Shown here piece after piece: positions 35,262 to 51,895 of a DNA stretch of 64,000 nucleotides; the first letter of the stretch is position 1, and every line of letters begins with the position of its first letter. The notes under the pieces were generated by a model that searched no databases, was not told the origin of the DNA, and saw only the letters and a program-made list of their open reading frames with translations. Location: positions 106,073,111 through 106,137,110 of the forward strand of contig NC_089584.1 of assembly GCF_019320115.1 (NCBI RefSeq), given 5' to 3'. Both the position numbers and the translations under genes were made by a program. This DNA comes from Miscanthus floridulus. Its lineage: Eukaryota > Streptophyta > Magnoliopsida > Poales > Poaceae.

Positions 35262-38200
35262 CTACCCCCTCCGGGGGAGAACTATATATTCAACTTTGCT
35301 CGCTAGGGTTTCCGCAAGAGGAGCCACCGCTGCTTCTATTTCATGCAGCTTGGAGGCTTCGTAGCCCGACACGTAACTTAGGCTCATCGCCTCCAAGTTG
35401 ATGCTTTCATCGTAATGCGAGCGGGCGATGGCAAAGGCTTGGGTGATCCCTGAGCGAAGTGCTTCCTTCTTCAGCTGGCGCACCCATGCCGTGATATCTA
35501 CGGCACAGCCATGAGCAAGTTGGTCCCCTCTGCCTGCACCACCTGTAGGTTGTCGCAAACTACGCCAAGGGCACCTTCATGACATCGAGCTCATCGCTCT
35601 TCGCCTGAAGAAGACTACTCGCCTCGGCCAGATCCATGGCCAGTCCGGCAGCGGCACCCTCTGCCTCCAACTTCTAGGCTTTCACGGTTCGAAGGTCGGC
35701 CTAGAGGGAGCTGATCCTCTGCTACGCCTCGTCGCATTCTTGGACGGTCTGGTCATGCTCCTCATGGGCCGCGCCGCGCTCTGAGTGGAGCCTCTCGGTA
35801 GTATGCCATAGCTCATCTCGCTCCTTGCACAGCTAGGCAACCGCCTCAGCGTCTAGTTTCACCCTCTGCTCTAGAGCCGTGGACCTCTCCTTGGCTCTTA
35901 GCCTGAGATCCTGCTCCTTCTCGGCCTCGTCCAGGAGGTCGATGATCCACTAGCGGGTCTTGGCATCCTGCTAGAGCAACTCATCCCACTCATTTCGCAC
36001 TCTGGCGGCCTCCTCCTCATATCACCATGCCCTCTCTGATAGTTCATCAAAGGACTTCTCGGCGTCCTCCGTGTCTCGACAGGCCTCGGACTCCCACCGT
36101 CGAAGATTGTCCGCCTCCATGGCAAGGGGAGTCAACTCGGCCACCCTCTATCGAAGCTAGAAGGTCACATCCCTGTGCAGCCCTACCTCATCGATGAGGC
36201 GGTCCCAGTCCTCCTTATGCTCACGAAGGAACTAGGATTTCTCCCAACTACGAGCAATAAGAGACTAAAAAAAGATGGTGGTCAGAAAACAAAAATAGAT
36301 GAAGAAAGAAGAGAGCGAGAGGCAAGACTAAGTGAATACCCAGCCGGTGGGAACAATGACGTCTCGTAGGGTGCCCCTGGCCTGGTTCAGAGCTTCTAGC
36401 ATGGCCGTGATCCCCTCGTTAAGACTCTCATGCTCCATGCCCTCGGCGGCATCATCGAGGGTGAAGAGTTTCAACGATGGGTCCCGCGGACTCACCCACT
36501 AGAGTAGGGGCTCATCCCACATGGACGAGTGGCTACCCCTAGTGTTAGGACTAGGGACAACTCCCTGCCAGTCTCCTTGGCAACCACCACGATATCTGGG
36601 GGTCCCTCGGCCACGACCACCTCCATCCTGCCCACGACGGGTGTCGTCTCTCGGGCCGCCGGTAGCACGGGACGCGCCTCTGCCTCAGGCGCCATCACCG
36701 TAGCTTCTGGCTGTGACCCATCCATCATAGCCACCATCAACTCTACCTCCATCGGTGGGACCTCATCCGGCTGTGCCACGCCCGTCGTGGTCGACGCAAC
36801 GAGTGCGACCGACAGCTCCATCTGCTCCGACGTCGCTAGCAGAATTGCTTCTGTTGCTGGTTGCATGGCAACCTCCAAGGCTGCCCCCTTAGCCTTGCTA
36901 ACCGCTTGACCCATCGAGGGCATGAGCACCACTATGGGCGGCGCCTGACCAAATGATGATGATGTGACGTCAGCTCCGCTCTCACCCAAAATGGGAGCGA
37001 CGTCAGGCCACGACCCCGCCTTGCCTGAAGGGCGATGCTCTTCTTGGGCACTAGTGCTAAAGAAGTGCCCCATCTGATCCATCTCTCGATGATACAGAAG
37101 AAACAAAAGGCGTTAGTCACGATGGAAACAAGCAAAAGTAGAGAAAAATAGAGAAAACAGAGAAGTTGGTGACTAACGATGGCACTGTTGGGCGGTGGAG
37201 ATGTTTAGGGGATGAACCCCCAGGCCCATGCTCTGCCTCGTTAGGTCGGGACTGTTTTGAGCCCACCCCCTGCTCCTAGGCAGAGAGGTCCGCCTCCCTT
37301 GCGTCTGGGGCCGCGGCAGCGGAGCCACCCTCCTCCACTAACACCTCAGGCGCGGCGACAGATCTGCTCGCCCCTGATAGCTCTTGAGGTGCATCGATGG
37401 GGCCACCTCCCTACGTCGGCACCTCAGGTGCAGTGGTAGACTCACCCGCTCTAGCTATCTCCTAGGATAGGCCAATGGTACGGCCCGTCTCCGCCGGCCC
37501 CGCGGACGCGCTTTCCCCCACGTGGAACAGGAAAGGCCCCTGCATGGACGAGTGGATACCTATCAACGTATCCTCACTCATCAAGTTGTCCCACTCAATG
37601 TTAGCAACTACCTTGTCATCCTCACCGTCGTCATCGTCATCACTGTCTGTCTCCTCTCCTCGCTCCCATGCCCGCAACTTCTGTTGCTTCTTCCTCCTCT
37701 CATCCTCCTTGGCCTTCTTCTGCCACCCGGCCACGGTGCGATTCTCCGCCGCCATGAGCGGGTCCATTGGTAGTGGGGTTAGGCGATCCATAAAGACGAG
37801 TCTCTTCGGCTGGTTCCCTTATCTCAATATCAACATCAAGTGGTCGCGAGTTCAATTAAAAGGGAGGCACGGGGAAAAAGAACTTATGAAGTCAATGTAC
37901 CCCAATTCTGGCCATATTAGGGGATGCCCCGACACTAGATACACAAAATGAAGAACATCGCCGATGTCGTCCCGCGAAGGCTCCATCACCTCCTTGATGC
38001 GCTGCACCACTTTAGAGGGGGAGAGCTCTCCCTCGGCGAGCGTCGTCCCATCAAGCACCACCTCGGGCGCCATCATGTGCAGGGGAAGCGCACGCCTCAT
38101 CAGCGACACCACTCTCCGCATGTGGTAGGCGCCGATGATCCTTGACCCCTTCATGCCCCTCTCCTTCAGAATTCAGATGGCAGCGAGATGGTCCTAGATT

Positions 38201-38800
38201 TTCTTCTTGTCTTTATCCGGGACCCCCCCACTTCCTCTACGATTCTGGGACCTCTTCGATGAGGCGCCCGGTGAACGCTAGCAAGGGGGCGGTTGCGTCA
38301 TCCTTGACATAGAACCAATGTGAATGCCACCCCTTGTTGGAGGTCGACAGACGCATCAGTGGGTATTTGTTTACCCGATTGTTGAGGAGCTAAATACCGG
38401 CGCATCCCATCAGCACGCTCAGCTCTTGCCTCTTCTCCCGCTTCTTTAGGAGGGTGACGGCGAAGAAATACCGCCACAGGTTGAAGTAGGGACTAATCCC
38501 CAAGAACCACTCACATAGAGCGATGAACGCCGCAATGTGCTGGATCCCATTGGGAGTAAGGTGCTGCAGCTCCACCTTATAGTAATGCAGCAACCCCTGA
38601 AGGAACTTATGGGCGGGGGTGGCGAATCCCCGCTCTTGGAAGTGAGCGAAGAACACAACGTAGCCTTTGGGCGGTGACGGCGCCTCCTTGTTGCCGAGCA
38701 GCCACCACTCCTACGCGACGGTCCACGCGCAAAGAAGGCCATGGTGAACGAGGCCCTCCAGGCGTTGGAGGGTGACATCGGATCTACACCATGGCTCCAT
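35262..38800 (-). pseudogene. Antisense ORF of element B, broken
   Basis: Read on the minus strand, an ATG at 38,800 opens MEPWCRSDVTLQRLEGLVHH, with a stop at about 38,713. Then comes a well-kept domain with FFAHFQERGFATPAHKFLQG and LTPNGIQHIAAFIALCEWFL (38,656-38,390). I recognise this as the plant domain called putative gypsy type transposon (Pfam Transposase_28). Further pieces follow at 38,154-37,852, 37,791-37,462 (Asp/Glu-rich with Lys/Arg) and 37,106-36,492. A coiled-coil-like stretch lies at about 36,100-35,570, and an end piece at 35,558-35,262 contains LKKEALRSGITQAFAIARSH. Introns may separate some pieces. Its role in Tat elements is unknown. Confidence 0.75.
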
Positions 38801-39372
38801 TAAACGATTGGGGTGGATGGATGCGAACTTGACGGCGGCTAAGATGCGGATGCGGGACGCTTAGGCGATTGGCGGCGAAGGTTGTAGATGCAAAGGCAAG
38901 GAGGCGATGTACGAAACCCTAGGGGCGAACCCTTTAGTTTTATAGGGGCGACGGATGCGAGGAAGGCAACCGTCCGCCTAGATCTCCATGCCTACCACAA
39001 TTCGCAACCACGTCACCACGCGGGATATGAGCTCGTAATCCCTATCCTTTCCCTCCAAAGACGCGTCGAATGTTTTTGCCTTCCCGGGCAGACCAGGACT
39101 CTTTACCAGCAGAAGAGATACGGGTCAAAAAGCGTTGCTCTAGCCTGCCTAGGCCTAGGAGTTCGAGGGCTTACGATGAAGGACTAGCCCATCAATGGTT
39201 TCGACGATCGTCCCAAGGCAGCCTTACGATGAAGGATGGGCCTGCGAGCAACCAAAACCCACGCACATGAGTGCAATAGTTATCTCGACCCACGATTGAG
39301 TCTCAGCAAGGCTGACTCTTGCCAGATCCCCGCGAACGGGATACCAGGACTCCAATCGAACTATCCAGTTAT
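38801..39372 (+). other. Non-coding region between antisense ORF and 3' repeats of B
   Basis: No domain is visible. The antisense ORF promoter could lie here on the minus strand, but I see no clear TATA box. Confidence 0.4.
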
Positions 39373-39729
39373 CAAAACACCAAATCTCACAGCCATATCC
39401 ACGAAGGGTCTGAATTACCCCTTGGGCGATTCGATCCGAATCACCCCAGGGCTCAGGGCTACACCCGACGGGTGCGCTAGCGCACCATCTGGCGAATCGA
39501 AATACCCTCCGGACGATTCTATCTAAATCACCCGGGGGCTCGGGGGCTACACCTGTCGGGTGCGCTCGCGCGCATCATCTGGCAAATCGAATCGCCCCCA
39601 GGGCAATTCTATCTGAATCACCCAGGGGCTCGGGGGATACACCCGTCGGGTACGCTCATGCGCACCCTCTGGCGAGTCAAATCACCCTCCGGGTGATTCT
39701 ATCCAAATCACCCGGGGCTCGAGGGCTAC
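39373..39729 (+). repeat. 88-90-bp tandem repeats with duplicated polypurine tracts
   Basis: The phrase GGGCTCGGGGGCTACACC or a close variant recurs with the last ACACC at 39,461, 39,549 and 39,639. The fourth copy, GGGGCTCGAGGGCTAC, runs into the TG of the 3' LTR at 39,730. Spacing is 88, 90 and 89 bp. Between the copies, CGATTCTATC-type and GGTGCGCTCGCGC-type sequences repeat too. The last purine run should be the working polypurine tract. Confidence 0.85.
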
Positions 39730-40892
39730 TGTTGGGGACCGAATACTGGGATACCCAAAGAAGAGGAGCTAATAATCATCAAACGTTGATGGTGCCGAAC
39801 AGACAAGAACGCGACTACACCTCTTGCCCAACGACCGAAGGTTAACTTCTCCTCATTCGACCCCTGAGGGCTGGCTCTGCCACGTCCGACCCCGGAGGGC
39901 AGGCTCTGCCTCACCCGACGTCCGGGGGCAGGCTCCGCTTCGCCCGACGTCCGGGGGCAAGCTCCGTCTCGCCCGACGTCCGAGGGAAGGCTCCACCTCG
40001 CCCAACATCTGTGCGCTGCTTCTTCATAACTACGCGAGCAGATAAGACGGGGCACTCAAGTTAACCGCAATACCGAGGACCATATCCTGCACATCTGCAG
40101 GAAAAGTACCATCAGGATATGACCAGACGGACACTTTAAGCCCTTTCAGGCATGTCAGAGCCCAAACAGTGTTATGGACGCCGACATTTGTCCTACAGTG
40201 TTATGGGCGCCGGCATTTGCCCTCGGACATGAATTCTGACAGAAACATACGATCCACTACGGTCCAGGAGGAAACTCATGTCATCTACAGTAACAAACGT
40301 GGGGCCTCTACGCCATTTGCTCCCATAGGGTCGCGGCTTGGCACCCTGGTGCGCCGCGCCGCCCGCTGGGGCGAGATGGGACGTGACCATTTGCTGAACG
40401 AAGCCAGAGCACGGCCCTATAGGATCACCGAACGTGCTATCTCTGGCACCGTCTGTCGTGTCTGCAGGGCAGGTTCAAAGAAAAAAAGGAAGACCCAGCA
40501 CCTTCGAATGACCTTCTTTGCCTTTGATTTTTCTTCTTTCTCCCATATGTAATCCTTGCTCCCCCTTGATCTATAAAAGGGAGGGCAGAGCACCCCGCTA
40601 AAGGGACGGATCAATTCGACACCACGCATCACATAACACACAGCTGAGCAGCAACCAAACTCTCAGCGCCCTTTCAACCTTTTCATCAGAGACTTGGGAC
40701 ATGTCCCTCTCTCGACCGTTTGTACCCCTACTACGAACCTTTCAGTGCTAATAACACGAGCAGCAGCAGCAAACTGGACGTATGGACATTCTGTCCGAAC
40801 CAGTATAAACCTTGCGTCTTTTAGCACACCATCCGGGCCCAACGCGCAACAAATACAAATTTACTAGTTAGTGTTTACTCGAAACACCGACA
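39730..40892 (+). repeat. 3' LTR of element B
   Basis: It starts TGTTGGGGACCGAATACTGG directly after the purine run and ends GAAACACCGACA, 1,163 bp in all. It shares about 1 kb with 24,238-25,234. A block of five 29-bp units (39,859-40,003, like GACGTCCGGGGGCAGGCTCC plus GCTTCGCCC) lies in its left part. A TATA-like CTATAAAAGG lies near 40,571. Confidence 0.9.
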
Positions 40893-42179
40893 ACGAACAC
40901 CTCCGAATGTGTGTTATTTCAGACGGTTCTGCCACATGCGTGATGTCCAGGTATAGTGAGAGCAACACCGGATCGAGCTCGGAGAGGCCCTATATATGGC
41001 GCGTCTCGCTGGTCGGCTTGTTGTGACCATCCTGGGCAGCACTGTTGGTGGCGGCAGTGGAGGCCGTTGCCGTCCCCCTCAACCGTCGCCGCCATCGACG
41101 CCCTCCACCGCAGCGCCCAACCACACTCGATGTAACTCCAACCTTATATTTCGAAACGAGGGGTAGTATTTTTCAATGGAATTAATAGGTGTTTATGCAG
41201 ATTTTAGCTGAGAATTTAACATTATCCAACTAAATTTTATGCGGTTATTTTTAAATTTGAACTAGCAGTCATGTGCAATCCAATCGTACATACCCTTATT
41301 TGCTAGTATATACATATCTCGAATCCTCGTACATGCTGGTTTGTCCCGTCTCACAATCTGCATCAGCGAGGCAATCATTTTGCATCAAAAGCCACTGCTG
41401 CCGCACCCAGAAGCAATATTTACACTTGCCATCACGCCAATAAGATTTCATTTTTTCATCACATCATTTTTAGCCGCTTGCAGCATAAGTAATCAAAAAA
41501 AAACTATGCCCGTTATTGAAATCCGATAAAGCTTAGTTGGTTTGACAATATTTACCAATAAGACAACGTGCTAGCTATCATCGTTTAAATTTTTTGCAAT
41601 TAACAGGCCTAGCACAGCGGTACTCGAGTTGCAAGCTACAGTAGCAGCCAACCGAAAGTCCATCGTGATCGACGAAATCGCACAACGCATTTTCGGTCTT
41701 CCGATTAACAGACGATATCCCGCTGCCGGATCCGGGCAGAACACGAACAAGGAAAATAGCCATCAGCTAGCAGTTGCACTCCGCTGGCCCGTCGATGCCC
41801 ACCGTACCATCACGGTGTCACACCGGCACCCATCGCCGCCTGCCACGCTGTATGTCTGCTCAGCGGCCAGGGCCCTGTGCCCTGCACCCTGCGCCTGGTC
41901 GCCCAGCGACAGCGACCATGCCGTGCCGAGCTGGCGAACTGTGTTGCTGACAGCGTTACAGCGTACTCCTACGTACGGAGTACGTAGACAGCACCGCGCA
42001 CGGCGCACGGGCATGCCAACGTGGGGGGACTCGGGTCTCCGGGGCAGTGTCGTCACAGGCGCCGGGACGACTGACAAGGAGTGGCGGTTGAAGTGCTTGC
42101 GGTGGGGATACCGGCTTGGGATGCCGACTATCTGATGTGGGCGGCCGGCGGGCAAGCCGGATGTCAGGTAGGAGTACTC
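40893..42179. other. Intergenic region right of element B
   Basis: A long frame at 41,629-42,135 is open, but composition and lack of motif make it unconvincing. A short GC-rich run near 41,020-41,110 could be a gene remnant. No gene is supported. Confidence 0.4.
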
Positions 42180-42465
42180 CTGAGGTCCTGTTTGGTTCCA
42201 AATAAGTCACCTACTTATAAGTTAAAAAGTGAAAAAGTGACTTATTTTGCCAAACACCACCAACTTATAAGTCACTCCTGCTTATAAGTTTTAAGTTAGT
42301 TCACCCCTGCTTAAAACTTATAAGTCACCCTTTTTCGCGTGGGGCCCACACCTTTAGTGAGCTTATAAGTCATCTATAACCAAACAGGCATAACTTATAA
42401 GTCACTGGTTTTCAGTCACCTGACTTAATAAGTCACCTGACTTATGGAAACCAAACAGGGCCTGA
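42180..42465. mobile_element. MITE with GGCCCTGTTTGG-type terminal inverted repeats
   Basis: The left end AGGTCCTGTTTGGTTCC and the right end GGAAACCAAACAGGGCCT are inverted repeats. The interior is full of ACTTATAAGT-type palindromes in both orientations. GAGTACT occurs on both sides (about 42,172 and 42,465) as a possible target duplication. No coding capacity. The superfamily is uncertain: ends of this kind occur in hAT- and Harbinger-type grass MITEs. Confidence 0.75.
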
Positions 42466-44089
42466 GTACTGTGCGTCGTACGCACGTGTCTCGCTTCCCC
42501 CGACGGTTGCCAGGGAGCGCACCCTGCCCAGCTAGAAACTTTGCCGTTGCAGCATCGCGGTTGTGGCCTTGTGGAGCCGAGCTTGGTCCGAGCCTCTCGC
42601 CTAAATTTTAGAGTAGTCTTCAAACAGGTGGTAGGTTAGAACTAAACTTGCCCACCTGATATTAAAGCTTTAGATCTTAAAAAATAAGTTAAAGTGTTCT
42701 CAAGTTTTTAGACCTTTAAATCTTAGAAGAGATGATTCAAATAGACCCTTATACTAGCTCCGAGTGGAGTTAAATAAAAGCTCCGAGTGCCATCACAACA
42801 AGTAAAACAGTTCAAATGAGATAGAGCGAGTTGAGCATGCAAAATGAGAGGCTCAAACGGAACAGATATCTGGATACCTAGTAGATGTGTTCGAATCTAT
42901 ACAGGATTCTATGAATCATGATTCTATGAGAGGCTCAAACGGAACAGATATCTGGATACCTAGTAGATGTGTTCGAATCTATACAGGATTCTATGAATCA
43001 TGATTCTCAATAGCGATTTTAGAATCAAGATTATAGATAACAAAAATCCCTTCCGTTTGGATCTTGAATTCTAAGATTGTGATTATAGATATTTGAATGC
43101 TTCTTTTCTCCATGATGCCCTCAAAATTTATTTTCCTGACATCATGCAATTTGGCGACAATTACAAGCGAGAATGTTGCTTAGCTTCCCTTCGTAATAAT
43201 GGCTTGTGACATTAGGACTTCCAAGTCGATGTTCACCTTGCAAATGTTCTTGTCATTTTCATGGCATCAAAAGCACCCAATTACTAGCCCAAAATAAGTG
43301 TGGATTTCCAGAGCTAGACTACTCATGTTAGCCTTTACTATAGATTAAATCATTGGAGATTTGAAGTACAAAACGGGGATAAGGACTAACAAAACACTAG
43401 TACGAGACACAAAAGAAAGAGACACTAGCCCAGGTGTCTGTGAAACTGCTGACGATTGACGTAGGTGTGGTCGGCGACATGCATGGGCGGAGACAGGTTG
43501 CGCTCATGCTCCGGAGGAAGCGATTGCAGTGGCGGCGGCGATTGAAGCCAATTTAATAGTTATCCAAATTACACAGTTTGAATCATGACTGATTCCAATG
43601 CCAAAACTGATTTAATATTGAACTTAATTCAATGCTACATAGTTATCCAAATAACATAGGACTGATTTCAATACCAAAACTGATTTAAATATTAAAGTTA
43701 ATTCAATTCTAGGTCTCTAAATATCTACATCCCAGACATAGCCTTACATTAGTCCATCTTTTATTCTCGCATCCAACACGCCTGCAAAGAAACTGTGCCC
43801 TCTGTAACGGGCTTTGTCTTTTCGCACTAGGAGACCGTGAAGTGCGAACCACACTACAGTGATTGCTTTGTTTATGGTGTTTTGCCGTACTGTGTCCTTG
43901 TTACGACGAGTGTACGTGGCCGAAATTGTTCGCTGCTTTGCATCCTGCTCGTTTTTGTTACCGGAAAACCAACGGTGCAAAGGAAAGGAACGACGGAACT
44001 GGCCAAATCACAACGGGAACGTGTTGCCACCGTAACCGTTGCGATGAAAAAGGGCACCGCCCCGTCAGATCTAACCCCGCAAAACGACA
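42466..44089. other. Intergenic region upstream of SnRK1
   Basis: No gene is supported. The region holds a perfect 82-bp tandem duplication (separate entry). An imperfect 83-bp direct repeat starts at 43,557 and 43,640 (TAGTTATCCAAAT, then CTGATTTCAATACCAAAACT-like sequence). Regulatory elements for SnRK1 probably lie in its right part, but none is obvious. Confidence 0.45.
42844..43007. repeat. Perfect 82-bp tandem duplication
   Basis: Positions 42,844-42,925 and 42,926-43,007 are identical copies, each starting ATGAGAGGCTCAAACGG and ending TCATGATTCT. Confidence 0.95.
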
Positions 44090-44418
44090 GACCGATCGAT
44101 CCCCCCGCCGGCCCGCGTCTACCGTTGCCCCTTGCGGCCTGGCGTCACCGCCACCAGCGAGCCGCACGGGCGCACGCATCTCCGCGCGCCACGGACGCCG
44201 CCTGCGGCCTCGCGAATCGCGTCGCGTTGCGGGGGGCCCTTTCGGCCCTGGACCCCGCTTCCGGAATCGAATCTCCCCTCCTCCCCCTTCCGGCCTTCCC
44301 CTCCGTCCTCCCGACCCGTGACGACGCATCGCTTCGCACCCTTCCCCTCTCTCGTGTCTCGCCGGCGCCCCTCCTGACGAGCCGCCGCCGCCGCCGCCGC
44401 TTCCCCTCCAGCGGTCAG
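44090..44418 (+). other. Probable 5' untranslated exon of SnRK1
   Basis: A GC- and CT-rich stretch typical of grass 5' leaders ends GCGGTCAG at 44,418, followed by a good donor GTAGGG. The matching acceptor lies just before the start codon (ATTTAGGCAG, ending 44,920). A leader intron of about 500 bp in this position is common in plant SnRK1 genes. The transcription start is not defined. Confidence 0.6.
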
Positions 44419-44923
44419 GTAGGGGTCTGCGCCTCAGTGCCTCCCTCCCCTTTCTCTGCCTCCTCCTCGCCCTCATCCTCCGTGGTCCGGGATTCGGCGA
44501 TGCGCCTTTTCCCTGAGCAGCGAATCAGTGACGCGCTTGTGTTTCGGGTCATTGCTGCTCGTTTTATTGGTCGGGAAGTAAGCGAGATTCGGTGGTTAGC
44601 TGCCATGCAGATCTGTGAACTCTCGAGCGTGGGATCGCGTGCTGGTTGTTCGGGGGCTACCGGGCTTTTTAGACCTGAATCAGGTGGGGGAAAAGGTGGA
44701 GTCAATTTTGAGGGAGATGCTCATTTTCCCCTTCGAATTAAGTGTTTCCGTGCTTTCGCTCGAACTAATTGGAAGTGCGGGGACAATTTCAACTGACGAA
44801 TCAGCTGGATCTGACCTGCTCGATAAGCTTTCATAGCCGAGTGTGATATGCATGTGAATTTTGCAGCGATTGCATTCGCTTTTCCTTAATCATATTTGCG
44901 TTTGTCTGCGATTTAGGCAGAAG

Positions 44924-49210
<4,287 letters not shown>

Positions 49211-49690
49211 TTCCCTGTGTCTGCTTTCGATCAATTGCATTCCTTGCATTACACTAGAGAAATGTCGAATTGCTCACAAAGCTGTAAATAGTAATCATAT
49301 CTCCAGTAGTTTGATTTCTGGAGTATGTAGATTGTAGACATGCGAAGCTGTTGTGCCTGGCTATCTTCTGAACCAGACTTTGTGGAGCTAGATGGCTCCT
49401 GGTTCTTTACGGCTGGCCGGCTGCTGGTGAAGGCACTAGGATATACAGTGAACTAGATCAGTGCTTTTGCTGGCTTTAGTGTCTATCTACATGAATAATT
49501 TCAGCTCTCATAATGGTTAATTCAAAGCTGAGCAGCGTACAGGTCAAGTGAGATGCATTTTAAGGCATTGTTTACAACCTTTTGTGGATTTTTAGTCTCT
49601 ACCTAGTAATCAGTTTGGCACTACTTTTGACTGGAGTTAGGTACACGAAGCAACTTTAGTTTACACTCATGTGGGAGCGCGGCCGGATCT
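49211..49690 (+). other. Probable 3' untranslated region of SnRK1 and downstream DNA
   Basis: No frame of note is present. AATAAT near 49,494 could be a polyadenylation signal. Where the transcript ends cannot be decided from sequence alone. Confidence 0.45.
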
Positions 49691-50070
49691 CCTCACCGGA
49701 AAGAAGCTTCCGTGACTGCCAGTGCCGCTAGAGAAGAAGCCACCGCCGGCGTACCTCCTCCATGGCCGCGCTCGCTAGCAGCGGCCGCCCGCGCGGCTGC
49801 TCGTCCACCTGTGGCACGGTTCCCCACGCCTCGCCTGTGGCCGGAGAAGAAGCTCCTAGACCGCTCCTCCCCAACGCCCGCGGCACATCCCTCTCGATGT
49901 GAGGTCCGTCACCCAGAGTCGCCTCCCTCTCGGCACTACTCGACTCAACGTGGCTCTAGCGCCTCCAGCGAGATCCGATCTCATTCTTTTGGCCGAATAA
50001 GTCTGACAACTAGGGCCTACATGTCATTCCCTATTAGAATAAATTTGAGGGCCATATTTTGAGGGCCACT
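49691..50070 (+). other. GC-rich block with an open frame, doubtful gene
   Basis: A 116-codon frame (49,712-50,062) is rich in Ala, Pro, Ser and Arg (start MTASAAREEATAGVPPP) and has no recognised domain. Its GC content differs sharply from the AT-rich flanks. It may be a captured or remnant exon or a chance frame. Confidence 0.25.
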
Positions 50071-51895
50071 GCTGGAGTGCATCTAAACAAACATGACCCT
50101 TAAAAGTAGGGAAAACCCTCAAATAAAAAATAGAGACCCTGTTTTGAGAGTCATTGCTACTTGCTTGCTGAATAGGCTCCTTGTTCCAAGATGATAACAG
50201 ATTATAAATGTTTAATCAAGACTGGTGGATAAATCGGGACTATAAGCCAAGAAGAAGGTACTCGATCAGTAGATCTTGAGTTGGACAAAATAGGGGAAAA
50301 GGAGAACGTGTAAGAGTATGTTTAAGAGTCTTTGTTAAACTCATTCTTTAAATCCTTACTTGAATCGAGTAGAAATCGTTTTTCATATATTTTTATCCTC
50401 CAATAACTTCTCTATATCTTTTACATGTTTTAGAGACCAGCCCCTCTATTCATTTTGGCTAACGAGAAGAAATCAGGAATATAGGATGATAATGTTGGAT
50501 ATCTAATTAAAGAAGCTATCTGAAAGCATTTTTTAACCAAAATATATATTCATATTATAAAAAAATAGAGAGAGACCCTTGGAGTTGCTCTAATGGATGG
50601 TTGTCCATAGCCTGCCATAGCTTTGATGTCATCCTCCCTCAGGGTTTATGGTTTGATGGGGATTTAATAAACTCCATACAATCTCCTTTAATCCCTTTGA
50701 ATCCTCTCGGGTAGGAGATTACCTGGACAAGGCCTCAGTGTGTTGTGCTGGTTGTGCTTGTCGTCGTCGAAGCCACTTGGCCTTCTACATAGTCTGAATT
50801 GTCAATATTGACTAATTATAATAAACAACAAAAACAACCACTAGCAAAAAGACAACACTTGTTAAGAGCTAAATTTGGCAATTGAAATAGGGAGAGTAAA
50901 TCGAATCAATAGTTAGCTTAGGGGGCTATTTGGATATAGGTAAAATTTAAAGGGACTAATTTGGACTTTTTCCTTCTTCTTATTGTCCTTCTCAGCACAA
51001 CTGTAAAGATATAATGTACACTTCAAATTAAAAACGGGAAGAATTATTTCGTAAGTCGTCTGACATGTTTCTCTGAAATGTAGATCCATGTTATCGTTAC
51101 CTTCTATGAAGTTTCATTCTTGTTTAATTAGATGACATATATGCAAAAATGATGACGTGACATATATGCAAAAATGTTTCATTTTATCATTCACGCCTCA
51201 CTCTTAAAAATAGTATAATGAAATCTAGCATTGGAAATGGCCTAACGAAACTTTCACTGTAAATTTTGTTTCATTATCATCCAGACATCCACACCTCACT
51301 TTCAAAAGTAGTGTAACGAAACACTGAGGCCTTGTTTGGATGCGTATGTATTCATCTCAATCTACGTGTGTTAGAGTGAAACTAAACTAAATTTCATTAT
51401 ATTTCACTCAATACACGTGGATTGAAGTGAATACGCATGCATCACACGAGACCTGAAAATGCCCTACTGAATGCATCATAGTGATTGCTACGGTAATGCA
51501 CGCGACGGTATGCTACAGTGCTTGGCGGCCAATCTGGACCGCTCGCTTTTGATTCCGTGCTGGCCGTACCTACTTCTAAGTGCTAAGCTGCTTTATTAAG
51601 GACCACAAACAAAATTGTCGTTATGAAGAACTGATCCAAAATTCCAAATGACAGGCCATTGCACTTCAAAGAACGAGAATGATTTAGATTTAAAAAACGA
51701 CAATATTTGTCACGCTCTGATTGGGTTTTGACCCGATTTTACATTACAGTACATAAACCCACGAAAGAATCACATAGCAAAAAGGACTACGCTATCCTAA
51801 TAAATCTCAGATCCAGCAAAGACAAAAGGAGAAACAACGGAGGCCTGGCGAAAGCAGAGGTCAGATGGAGCAATCCCGAACAACAATCCCGAACA
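50071..51895. other. Intergenic AT-rich region with transposon fragments
   Basis: No gene is supported. GACATATATGCAAAAATG occurs twice near 51,133 and 51,157. TTTGATGGGGATTTAATAAA-like sequence at 50,650-50,740 resembles a grass MITE end. A more complete MITE lies at 51,324-51,455. Confidence 0.45.
51324..51455. mobile_element. Short MITE with long inverted repeats
   Basis: The left arm CTGAGGCCTTGTTTGGATGC, then GTATTCATCTCAATCTACGT, is inverted on the right as ACGTGGATTGAAGTGAATAC, then GCATGCATCACACGAGACCT. The whole can fold into one hairpin of about 130 bp. It has no coding capacity. Confidence 0.7.

Larger units (their letters stand above)
24238..40892 (+). mobile_element. Element B: Ty3/gypsy Tat-type retrotransposon, decayed, 16.7 kb
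   Basis: Two related LTRs enclose plus-strand gag, protease, RT, RNase H, a second RNase H and integrase. A long spacer and a minus-strand ORF follow. The second RNase H after the first and the antisense ORF before the 3' LTR are marks of the Tat lineage of plant gypsy elements (Grande, RIRE2 and relatives). All coding parts have stops and frameshifts. The 5' LTR lacks its first 230 bp or so, hence no 5' target duplication can be checked; the base pairs after the 3' LTR are ACGAA. Confidence 0.8.

Noticed and set aside
36529..36909. A 126-codon plus-strand Ser/Thr-rich ORF
   Set aside because: It is antisense to a better supported piece of the element B minus-strand ORF.
41629..42135. A 168-codon plus-strand ORF
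   Set aside because: An opposite-strand frame overlaps it almost fully, no motif is recognised, and nothing suggests introns or a promoter.
43837..44796. A 319-codon plus-strand ORF before SnRK1
   Set aside because: It crosses the GC-rich leader exon and the leader intron of SnRK1 and overlaps similar frames on both strands. Low-complexity Arg/Pro/Ser composition and no domain.
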